NCBI GenBank assembly: GCA_944322845.1
Contig: CALUQE010000002.1
Coordinates: forward strand, 62,001-126,000
DNA from: Candidatus Gastranaerophilales bacterium
GTDB taxonomy: Bacteria; Cyanobacteriota; Vampirovibrionia; Gastranaerophilales; Gastranaerophilaceae
DNA: 64,000 bases
Direction of reading: 5' to 3'
Below, in pieces: positions 50,764-58,088 of this stretch. Position 1 is the first letter of the stretch; every line of letters starts with the position of its first letter. The position numbers and the translations under genes were made by a program. The notes beneath the pieces are model-generated. The model made no database searches and had not been told where the DNA came from. It worked only from the letters and a program-made list of their open reading frames with translations.

Positions 50764-53706
50764 ATGCAATGTCCCAAATGTAAAAATGAAATTGAAGAAA
50801 ATGCACTTAGATGCTGTCATTGCGGAGCCAAGGTAGCATCAATATGCAAAAACTGCGGGACAATTAATCCAATTACTTCAACTGAATGTTCCGGATGCCA
50901 TAAGGTTTTAATTAAGATTTGCAGTGAATGCGGTGCTGCGAATCTGCCGGAAGCAAAAGCTTGCAGAAAATGTGGTATTGAGTTTGTTAAACCCAAAACA
51001 ATGCCGAAGCCGGAATACAATGCAAATAAGAATTCACAGCAAAAAGTAAAAGCAAAGCTTTTGGAAGCGATTAAAGATGCTGATTCAACAGTAATTACAA
51101 TTACAGGAGAAAGCGGCATCGGTAAAAATTTGGTCCTTAGATATACTATAAATGAACTTAAAAATGCAAAACTTATATGGTTGCTGGGGACCTGTACTCA
51201 AGTAACACAGCTTTCACCATTTGGATACTTTCAAGATTTATTATTAACATTTTTTAATATTAACAATTTTTGTCCTGACACACTGCAGCTCAAAAAAAAT
51301 TCTATAAAGTTTTTCAAACAGGATTTTCCGTCTCTTACAAATCAGGAAATCCTTGATCTTCTAAATTTTTTATATCCTGAAGACCTGGATGTTTATGAAA
51401 ATATCTATAAAAACAAAGCAAAAATGTTTCTAATGATGAAAAAAGTTATGATTACCATCGTTGAAAAAATAAAGGCTGTATTTATTATAGATAATTTTGA
51501 AAATATTGATGGTATGTCTTTTGATTTTCTTCAAGAACTATTAAAAGACGAATATATTCTTGAAAGATGCAAATTTATTATTATTTCATCAATTTCACGC
51601 CCCGGTCTGGGCTGTATCACATCTCCACTGCTTACAGAGAACAATTATACTGATCTTACAATTGCACCTTTCACAAAAAATCAAGTTGATATTTTAGTTC
51701 ATCAATACAATGACATGAACGCCGGAGAGGATTTTATTAATCTTGCTTATAAAGTTTCAGCAGGTAATCCGGCTGTTGTGGAACAAATGGTTCTTTTACA
51801 CAAAGAGGTTGTTAGAAATAAACTTAAACACATTCAATATAATTCTTTGGAAAGTATAATTGAAACAAGACTTTCACTGCTAAAACAGGAAGATTTCAAG
51901 GCCTATCGTTTATTAACGGCAATGGCAGTACTGGGTAACAAATTTTATCCGGCAATGCTGGAACATTTTGATAATAATCCGCCGGAAGAATTTGAACGCA
52001 TTATTGAAACACTTGTACAAAGAGGCTTTATAAACCAAATAAACAATTTGTCATTTGAGTTTAAAAGCTATTGTATCTGGAAAAATATTGTTGCAATAGT
52101 AAAAAATGATGAAAATCTGCAAGAAATACTGAGCATATTATATGAAATTTTAAGTATGTACAAACAGTCCTCACTTGCTCTTTTAGGTTATGTAGTACAA
52201 AAGCTGAATAATTCACAGCAGGCTTTTGAGATTTGGACGCTGCTTATGAAGCAGGCCGCTTATATAGGTGATATCGGATTATACATAATCGCCCAAAAAC
52301 AATCACTAAAGCTTATAGAAAACAAGAATGATTCCTTCTCTCAGAAAATAAAAAGAAATATCTATACAAGAGTCGGCAAACTACTTGAACCTATTGATTT
52401 TGAAACAGCATTCACTTATATACAAAATGCTATAATGATGCTTGATGACAATTCTGAATTCGAGCACATAGAATTATTAGGTTACCTTGCATCCTGCTCA
52501 ATGAAAAAAGGTAATTACTGGGGAGTCATTGAATGCGCCGACAGCGTATTAAATAAAATTCCGGAAGAAATGGAGCTGGAATATACACTTGTAAAATCAA
52601 GACAAACACGCCCGTTGTTAAAACTAGGAAATTACGGTCAGGCAATTAACCTTATTGATACAGAAGTTAAACCTGTTATTGAAAAACACCTGAGCAAAGG
52701 GAAAAACACTGCAGTAATAGATATTCAAGACCTATTTGAAGTCTGGCTTGAATTATATTTTGATTTGGCCGAAGCATTAACGTTCCAGGGCGACAACAGA
52801 ATGTTTGAAATTATCAAGGTAATCTTTGATATTATTGAACGTAATCAAATAAGTGATCCTGCGATATTATGCAGGGCACACCTTACCCTTGCTCTTGCAA
52901 ATACTATCAAAGGAGATTTGAAAACTTCAGAAAAAATATTAGATGATATTCTAAAAGAATATACTTTGGACAGTATGGATTCCTTTATTGTTTCAAGATG
53001 GAACTTTATTGATATAATTAATAAGTTCACGGAAAAAGACTACAACAGCTTATACACAGAACTCTTCAATGTTGTTGCATACGCGAATAATGTAAATGAT
53101 AATTTTACAAAAAATATCCTAAAAACATTACTCGCAAAAATGTTTAAAGACAAAAATGAAAACAAAAAAGCACTGGAAATACTTGAAGAGCAAGTTGCAT
53201 ATTTTGCAAAAGAAAAAATTGCAACAGGAGTATTACTTGCCTGGTATCTTATAGCTGAAACACGACTAATTACAAACGGAACGCAATTTGCGCTTGATAT
53301 AGCAACAAAGGCTCTTGATATTGCTCAAGGTCCAAGCATAAATAATTACTATTTTATAGCCTTATATAATAAGCTTATTGGTGAAATTTATATGGCAAAA
53401 CAGGATTTTGATTCTGCCAAGGTTTATATTGAAAAATCTATATTTATTGCAAAACAATTCAACCTTGAAATAGTTCTTATAAAAGGATACCTGCTCTATG
53501 CTAAGTTATACCAAGAATTGGCACTGCCTAAATCTTCACTCCGTTCAAGCTACATAAAACAAGCCCTGAAAATGTTCCAGCTTGCTAAAAATGTAAGCAT
53601 AGTATCTTCACATCCATATTTGCAAAAGACCATAAAAGAAGAATTTGCTTTACTGACTTCGTTTTGTAAGCTAAATGGTATTCTTATAAAGAAGAATTCT
53701 AAGTGA
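50764..53706 (+). CDS. Zinc-ribbon P-loop ATPase with C-terminal helical repeats (STAND/AAA_16-like)
   Basis: 980 residues. Six CxxC-type pairs lie in the first 75 residues (CPKC, CCHC, CKNC, CSGC, CSEC, CRKC), giving three tandem zinc ribbons. A P-loop ATPase region follows with Walker A ITGESGIGKNLV (about 115-126), Walker B FIIDNFENIDG (about 239-249) and a sensor-like IIISSISRPG (about 277). Residues from about 420 are helical repeats resembling the TPR/MalT-type superhelix. This layout resembles signal-transduction STAND ATPases that oligomerise on ligand binding. Walker A ends GKN, where most families have GKS or GKT. Last gene of the operon; its end overlaps the convergent gene by eight bases. 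Confidence 0.75.
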   Translation: MQCPKCKNEIEENALRCCHCGAKVASICKNCGTINPITSTECSGCHKVLIKICSECGAANLPEAKACRKCGIEFVKPKTMPKPEYNANKNSQQKVKAKLLEAIKDADSTVITITGESGIGKNLVLRYTINELKNAKLIWLLGTCTQVTQLSPFGYFQDLLLTFFNINNFCPDTLQLKKNSIKFFKQDFPSLTNQEILDLLNFLYPEDLDVYENIYKNKAKMFLMMKKVMITIVEKIKAVFIIDNFENIDGMSFDFLQELLKDEYILERCKFIIISSISRPGLGCITSPLLTENNYTDLTIAPFTKNQVDILVHQYNDMNAGEDFINLAYKVSAGNPAVVEQMVLLHKEVVRNKLKHIQYNSLESIIETRLSLLKQEDFKAYRLLTAMAVLGNKFYPAMLEHFDNNPPEEFERIIETLVQRGFINQINNLSFEFKSYCIWKNIVAIVKNDENLQEILSILYEILSMYKQSSLALLGYVVQKLNNSQQAFEIWTLLMKQAAYIGDIGLYIIAQKQSLKLIENKNDSFSQKIKRNIYTRVGKLLEPIDFETAFTYIQNAIMMLDDNSEFEHIELLGYLASCSMKKGNYWGVIECADSVLNKIPEEMELEYTLVKSRQTRPLLKLGNYGQAINLIDTEVKPVIEKHLSKGKNTAVIDIQDLFEVWLELYFDLAEALTFQGDNRMFEIIKVIFDIIERNQISDPAILCRAHLTLALANTIKGDLKTSEKILDDILKEYTLDSMDSFIVSRWNFIDIINKFTEKDYNSLYTELFNVVAYANNVNDNFTKNILKTLLAKMFKDKNENKKALEILEEQVAYFAKEKIATGVLLAWYLIAETRLITNGTQFALDIATKALDIAQGPSINNYYFIALYNKLIGEIYMAKQDFDSAKVYIEKSIFIAKQFNLEIVLIKGYLLYAKLYQELALPKSSLRSSYIKQALKMFQLAKNVSIVSSHPYLQKTIKEEFALLTSFCKLNGILIKKNSK

Positions 53707-54274
53707 GATAATCATCAGGATTGCCGGAATAATCAGCAATAATACCATCCGGAGATGGAACAGCTTCCTGAATAGTTTCATAATCCTGCAAAGATTCTCT
53801 ATAGGCAAGAGCTCTTTTATTTAACTCATCAATTGCCATAGGTCCTGTTAAAACCTCCAGAACTTCCCCGTTTTTATCATAAACTTTTAAACGCGGTATT
53901 TCCACACCTGACGGGGTTTTAAATCCCATCAAAGAGATTTTGCCGTATTCACCAAAGCCGTCTTTTATTTCATAATATATTTCTTTTAAATTTTCATTAT
54001 CAAGACATGACAGAGCAACATTGTTAGAAGTTTCTCTTTGAACCCAATCCTGCACCGTCTGAGTTTCTTCCATAAGTTCGAGCAGCTGTTCTTTTGTCGC
54101 ATTAATACGCCTGAACAGAGGATCACCGCCTCTTCCTATTGCTGTAGGTCCTTTTTCGCGAGGAGCATGAATTCTGTATGCAGCTTCGTCTATTACTTTG
54201 CCGCCGGAATTTTGCTGTTCTGCCTGAGGCTGTTCGCTTGAACCTTTCTCAACTCTGAAATTATCTTCTGACAT
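53699..54274 (-). CDS. Hypothetical soluble protein
   Basis: 191 residues from ATG 54274, which has AAGGAGT upstream (an earlier ATG at 54319 lacks one). The first 60 residues are polar and Gln/Gly-rich (SSEQPQAEQQNSGGKVIDE). The rest is ordered: a helix (NATKEQLLELMEETQTVQDWVQ) and a beta region (YYEIKDGFGEYGKISLMGF and IPRLKVYDKNGEVLEVLTG). No membrane span or signal peptide. I do not recognise it. Divergent to rnpA, and its end overlaps the ATPase gene by eight bases. Confidence 0.65.
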   Translation of the reverse strand: MSEDNFRVEKGSSEQPQAEQQNSGGKVIDEAAYRIHAPREKGPTAIGRGGDPLFRRINATKEQLLELMEETQTVQDWVQRETSNNVALSCLDNENLKEIYYEIKDGFGEYGKISLMGFKTPSGVEIPRLKVYDKNGEVLEVLTGPMAIDELNKRALAYRESLQDYETIQEAVPSPDGIIADYSGNPDDYLT

Positions 54275-54344
54275 TATTCTGTTACTCCTTATATTTTGTT
54301 TTACGGCATAATTCATCAAAAACTTTAATATTTTTATTAAAAAC

Positions 54345-54373
54345 TTTACAAAGCTTTACAAAAGAAGTATTAT
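54345..54373 (+). promoter_or_regulatory. Promoter placed for a leaderless rnpA mRNA
   Basis: TTTACA (54345-54350), 17-base spacer, TATTAT (54368-54373). Transcription should begin near 54380, the rnpA ATG itself; no Shine-Dalgarno is present. Confidence 0.65.
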
Positions 54374-54379
54374 CATATT

Positions 54380-54724
54380 ATGCTACCTAAGGAATTAAGA
54401 CTAAAAAAACGAAGTGCATTCACTGCTACATACAAAACGGGGACATCTTTTCACCAAGACGGAATAACAATGTTTTGCGGGAGAATCAATAAAGAACCTT
54501 TTCCGACAAAAGCAGGCTTTGTAGTTAGTAAAAAAATTCATAAAAGAGCCGTTAAAAGAAACCGGATTAAAAGGTTAATGCGTGAAAGTTACAGGTTATT
54601 AGTAAAAAGCAGCGGTTCACCTTTAAAATACATGTCGGTAATTTTTGTTGCATCCGCCAAACTTTTAAATAAGGATTTCAAATATATTAATTCTGCAATG
54701 ACTAAATTGGCGGGTAAATTATGA
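54380..54724 (+). CDS. rnpA: Ribonuclease P protein component
   Basis: Protein cofactor of RNase P, which removes 5' leaders from tRNA precursors. 114 residues. The conserved basic RNR signature is KRAVKRNRIKRLMRESYRLL (about residues 57-76), preceded by AGFVVSKKI, and LRLKKRSAFTATYKTG forms the first helix. rpmH, almost always directly upstream of rnpA, is absent: only 105 bases separate rnpA from a divergent unrelated gene. yidD and yidC are also not downstream. The stop overlaps the next start by four bases. Confidence 0.93.
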   Translation: MLPKELRLKKRSAFTATYKTGTSFHQDGITMFCGRINKEPFPTKAGFVVSKKIHKRAVKRNRIKRLMRESYRLLVKSSGSPLKYMSVIFVASAKLLNKDFKYINSAMTKLAGKL

Positions 54725-55278
54725 TTGACGGTATAATAACACCAAAATTGCGTGATATTGACTATCTTGCGCCATCTGCGCCGTATCCCGCCACTCCCTC
54801 AGGTATAACAGTACACCAAAAGCCCATTTATAGATATGCGATTCCGACTGATGAACAACCAACGCTTACTATTCTGAATTACATTCCTGATTACAACGGG
54901 AATTTTATAAAACCCGGACATTACGAGCTAGCCCTGTCTGATGACAAAGAATTTTTATATCTTCTGGAAAGCAAAGATTTAATAGCTGTTATTCCTGTAT
55001 TTAAAATCGATGAAAACGAAAAAGAGTTAAAACTTTACTATGAGAGTAAAAAAGAGCTTGACAAAGAGGGCAGACAAAAACTTGCCAAGAAAAAAAGAAA
55101 AGAAAAATTTCAAAAAATAATTGACGCAAAATACGCCAAAACAGGTGCCACTCCGCCTAAAGAATACATACATACTGAAGCTACAATAGAATATATTAAA
55201 GACGGAGGTTATTATCTTCTTATGTATGAAAAAGGCTTTATAAGAGCCTGGGGAGCAATCAAAGTAAAACAAGAGTAA
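54721..55278 (+). CDS. Hypothetical protein co-transcribed with rnpA
   Basis: 185 residues overlapping rnpA by four bases (ATGA). N-terminal region is Pro/Tyr-rich (LAPSAPYPATPSGITVHQKP). Beta-strand-like stretches (PTLTILNYIPDYNGNFIKPG, KEFLYLLESKDLIAVIPVFKI) lead to a very basic lysine-rich helix (about 118-140) and a final WGAIKV strand. No signal peptide or span. I do not recognise it; it occupies the place where yidD or yidC would be in other bacteria, but bears no likeness to either. Confidence 0.65.
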   Translation: MIDGIITPKLRDIDYLAPSAPYPATPSGITVHQKPIYRYAIPTDEQPTLTILNYIPDYNGNFIKPGHYELALSDDKEFLYLLESKDLIAVIPVFKIDENEKELKLYYESKKELDKEGRQKLAKKKRKEKFQKIIDAKYAKTGATPPKEYIHTEATIEYIKDGGYYLLMYEKGFIRAWGAIKVKQE

Positions 55279-55280
55279 CC

Positions 55281-55309
55281 TTGTATAAATTTCAAATTTT
55301 TTATATAAT
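55281..55309 (+). promoter_or_regulatory. Promoter placed for a leaderless MCE-protein mRNA
   Basis: TTGTAT (55281-55286), 17-base spacer, TATAAT (55304-55309), with the ATG ten bases after the -10. No Shine-Dalgarno is visible upstream of 55319. Confidence 0.65.
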
Positions 55310-55318
55310 AAACCTAAT

Positions 55319-55993
55319 ATGAGCGAGCCTAAGAATGAACACAACACTTTTTATATAACACACAGAATAGAACTTCTGGTATGGCTTCTCATTGTATTAT
55401 TAATTCTAACTGTCACTACAACGATACAAAGAATAAGTAATCAAAAAGATAATGACTATACAATATTTATGAGCGATGTAGACGGCTTAATAGAAGGCTC
55501 TCCCGTAAGAATGATGGGAATTGAAGTCGGATATATTACCAAAATACAACCGGCAAACGATGAAGTTTATATTAAATTTTTGATTACAGATAAAACCGTA
55601 ACAATACCGCAAGGAACAGTAGCTACTGTTGAATTTAACGGTATGGCAGGCTCTAAATCGCTTGAATTATATCTGCCTGATAAAACAACATATATAGATA
55701 AAAATGTGCCAATACTTACAGTAAATCCTCCTAAACGCTTACACGACGCCGCAGGCTTGTTAAGTGATATGTTTGACAAAATAAGTTCTATTATTTACAC
55801 TTCATCTTCTTTCGGCAATAAGATAAAATTTTTAGATTTACCGGAGGGTGGAGATTCTCAGAACTTTATTAAATTTTTAAAATATGCAGACAGTATGGTC
55901 AATGATTCTAATAAAAAAGCAGAAGATTTAAATAAAAAATTAACAGAATATAAAAATAGCAAAGGTGATATAAATGATAGCAGAACAAAATAA
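55319..55993 (+). CDS. MCE/MlaD-domain protein (lipid transport component)
   Basis: 224 residues: a short cytoplasmic start, one membrane span (about 17-36, LVWLLIVLLILTVTTTI), and an MCE domain (about 45-130) with VDGLIEGSPVRMMGIEVGYITKI and IPQGTVATVEFNGMAGSKSLELYLP, the normal MlaD pattern. A helical C-terminal tail of about 90 residues follows. MlaD proteins bridge the membranes and carry phospholipids with MlaE permease and MlaF ATPase, neither of which is adjacent. Its last 20 bases overlap upp. Confidence 0.88.
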   Translation: MSEPKNEHNTFYITHRIELLVWLLIVLLILTVTTTIQRISNQKDNDYTIFMSDVDGLIEGSPVRMMGIEVGYITKIQPANDEVYIKFLITDKTVTIPQGTVATVEFNGMAGSKSLELYLPDKTTYIDKNVPILTVNPPKRLHDAAGLLSDMFDKISSIIYTSSSFGNKIKFLDLPEGGDSQNFIKFLKYADSMVNDSNKKAEDLNKKLTEYKNSKGDINDSRTK

Positions 55994-56630
55994 ACTAAAA
56001 ATAATAACAAATCCTATTGTTAATCAAAGTTTGTGCACAATGCGTAATAAAAATACCGATACAGAAGGTGTTAGACTTGCTGCAAGAAAACTTACAAGAA
56101 TTTTATTATATGAAGCAACAAAAAATCTTCCTCAAAAAGATATAGAAATTGAAACCCCGCTTGAAAAATTTAAAACAAAAACAATAAATCCGGATATAAC
56201 AATTATAATTTCACCAATATTAAGAGCCGGACTTATATTTACGGATGAAGCCGTTGATATATTGCCTCAAGCTACAATTAGGCACATTGGTATGTACAGA
56301 GACGAAAAGACTTTAAAGCCGGTATGGTATTACAATAAAGTACCTATGCCAGTAGATAAACCCGAAAACTATTACGTTTATATTACAGACCCGATGCTTG
56401 CAACGGGGAACTCGCTAACGGAAGCTATAAAGCTCTATGTTGATAAGGGTATTCCTGAAGCAAATATTTGCTGCGTTTGTATGATTTCCGCGCCTGACGG
56501 CATTAAGAAAGTTTTTGAGACATTCCCAGACGTAACCCTTATAGTTGCCGCAGTAGATTCTCATTTAAACGAACACGGCTACATTGTTCCTGGTATGGGA
56601 GATGCCGGAGACAGAATTTTTAATACGTAA
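55974..56630 (+). CDS. upp: Uracil phosphoribosyltransferase
   Basis: Salvages uracil to UMP using PRPP. 218 residues. ILRAGLIFTDEAVDILPQA (about residues 80-98) and the PRPP-binding ITDPMLATGNSLTEAI (about 138-153) are typical, as is the uracil-binding C-terminus YIVPGMGDAGDRIFNT. ATG 55974 has AAAGGTGA upstream and lies inside the 3' end of the MCE gene, so expression is probably coupled. Function is certain; the pairing with an MCE protein looks accidental. Confidence 0.96.
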   Translation: MIAEQNKLKIITNPIVNQSLCTMRNKNTDTEGVRLAARKLTRILLYEATKNLPQKDIEIETPLEKFKTKTINPDITIIISPILRAGLIFTDEAVDILPQATIRHIGMYRDEKTLKPVWYYNKVPMPVDKPENYYVYITDPMLATGNSLTEAIKLYVDKGIPEANICCVCMISAPDGIKKVFETFPDVTLIVAAVDSHLNEHGYIVPGMGDAGDRIFNT

Positions 56631-56663
56631 ATTTTTATTAAGTTTTTATAATTGGAAAATATA

Positions 56664-56691
56664 TTGAAGCTTTTTTACAAATAAGTATTAT
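56664..56691 (+). promoter_or_regulatory. Weak promoter candidate close to the LuxR-type gene start
   Basis: TTGAAG (56664-56669), 16-base spacer, TATTAT (56686-56691), nine bases before the ATG at 56701. No Shine-Dalgarno follows. The -35 is poor, so this is the least certain of the leaderless candidates. Confidence 0.4.
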
Positions 56692-56700
56692 TATATTTAT

Positions 56701-56967
56701 ATGGATAATATAAATATTCTTACAACAAGAGAAATTAACATTCTTTCTCTAATAATAGACGGAAAGAGTAATCCTGAAATTGCTGATGAACTTATTATTT
56801 CAATTCATACAGTAAAGGCTCATATTGAAAGTATTTACAGGAAGCTGGGAGTTCACAATAAGGTACAGGCCGCTGTTTATGCTGTATTGCATAATACGAT
56901 TGAAGAACATACTAGAATTTCCCGGAAAAACATATCTGAACAGGATTATAATTTACTAAATACTTAA
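56701..56967 (+). CDS. Single-domain LuxR/GerE-type DNA-binding protein
   Basis: 88 residues, nearly all one LuxR-type helix-turn-helix: LTTREINILSLIIDGKSNPEIADEL, then ISIHTVKAHIESIYRKLGVHNKVQAAVYA. The spacing and the conserved E-I-A, T-V-K and K-L-G-V positions are all present. There is no receiver or ligand-binding domain, so activity may depend on expression level or on a partner, as in GerE. Its last 56 bases overlap the 3' end of the LOG gene on the other strand. Confidence 0.88.
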   Translation: MDNINILTTREINILSLIIDGKSNPEIADELIISIHTVKAHIESIYRKLGVHNKVQAAVYAVLHNTIEEHTRISRKNISEQDYNLLNT

Positions 56968-57490
56968 CAGCTTCGGAAGGCGTAGCTGCAATATAATACA
57001 AATTTCCGGTATCGCTTTTTGCAAAGTTATATTCTATTATATCCTGAAAGAATTTTATCAAATTTGAATAGAAACCTTTCGTATTAAGGAAAACTATCGG
57101 CTTAGAATTATATCCAAGCTGCTTTTGAACAATCATTTCAGATATCTCTTCAAGAGTTCCAAAACCACCGGCAAGCGCAATAACTGCATTAGAGAGTTCA
57201 TCCATTTTAGCTTTACGCTCTCTCATTCCCGATGTAATATAAAATTCACTACAATCTGCAGGATTTCCTACACCATAATCATATAATCTTTGAGGCATTA
57301 CACCTATAATTTTACCACCTGACTTTTGCACAGCTTCGGCACAGGCATACATTGCACCCAGACGGCTGCCGCCGTAAACAATGTTCATTCCGTTTTGCCC
57401 CAGTAATCTCCCCAACTCTGCAGCATCATCATAAAAATCTTGATTGAGCATATTTGAAGAAGACGCAAATACACAAACATTTTTAATCAT
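56912..57490 (-). CDS. LOG-family nucleotide phosphoribohydrolase (TIGR00730)
   Basis: 192 residues with a Rossmann-type fold. IVYGGSRLGAMYACAEAV (about residues 38-55) and the signature ALAGGFGTLEEISEMI (about 106-121, usually PGGxGTxxE) define the LOG family. Family members remove the ribose phosphate from cytokinin nucleotides or from AMP/GMP; many are annotated wrongly as lysine decarboxylase. The substrate here is unknown. The start overlaps the pseudopilin stop by one base (TAATG). Confidence 0.9.
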   Translation of the reverse strand: MIKNVCVFASSSNMLNQDFYDDAAELGRLLGQNGMNIVYGGSRLGAMYACAEAVQKSGGKIIGVMPQRLYDYGVGNPADCSEFYITSGMRERKAKMDELSNAVIALAGGFGTLEEISEMIVQKQLGYNSKPIVFLNTKGFYSNLIKFFQDIIEYNFAKSDTGNLYYIAATPSEAVKYLVNYNPVQICFSGKF

Positions 57491-58068
57491 TAATCAAAGC
57501 TCCCGCCAATCAAATAATAGTTAGAGCAGCATAACCCGCTTCCATTTTTAGAACAATCCTGCCTTTGAGCATTTATAGAATCATTTTTGCAAAAAGGCTC
57601 AAATCTGTCTGAATAAATATTAAAACCGAAAACATCTTTTCCCCATTTATTTGGAGCGGTTGCCCCGTTTACGTCATACATAAAAACGCCCTGTATATCA
57701 TTTTGAGGCTTGTCGTAAAATTTATATGCAAGAACAGAGCCTGCTTGGGTAAGTTTAAAATCAGTAAATCTATAAGTTGCATTTGGATAAGTACCGTTTA
57801 GGAATGTAATTTTATATGGCTTAGCGTTATTTTTAATTTCATTTGAAATAACAATATCAAAGATTTCTTTAAGTCCTGCTGTCTCTTCATTTTTTTGAGT
57901 ATTAATTGAATAAAAAATATTTGCAAAATCCGTTTGAACATTGCGCCAGCGTGAAGTATTCTTCGCCTGTACCGTATCATCAAGCGACATAGGTGCAACC
58001 AGCAGTGCAACTATTAAAAATATTACAAGTAAAATAGAAACTTCTACAAGCGTAAATCCTCTTTTCAT
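57490..58068 (-). CDS. Type IV pilin-like (pseudopilin) protein
   Basis: 192 residues. It begins MKRGFTLVEVSILLVIFLIV: a short basic leader, the G-F cleavage site for prepilin peptidase, Glu5 after cleavage and a hydrophobic N-terminal helix. The remainder is a soluble domain with a pair of adjacent cysteines near the end (CCSNYYLIGG) and Cys residues near 167 and 180, a possible disulphide. It could be a minor pilin of a type IV pilus or secretion/DNA-uptake system whose other genes are elsewhere. GAGG precedes the ATG. Confidence 0.88.
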   Translation of the reverse strand: MKRGFTLVEVSILLVIFLIVALLVAPMSLDDTVQAKNTSRWRNVQTDFANIFYSINTQKNEETAGLKEIFDIVISNEIKNNAKPYKITFLNGTYPNATYRFTDFKLTQAGSVLAYKFYDKPQNDIQGVFMYDVNGATAPNKWGKDVFGFNIYSDRFEPFCKNDSINAQRQDCSKNGSGLCCSNYYLIGGSFD

Positions 58069-58088
58069 ACATACCTCTTCTTAATCAG

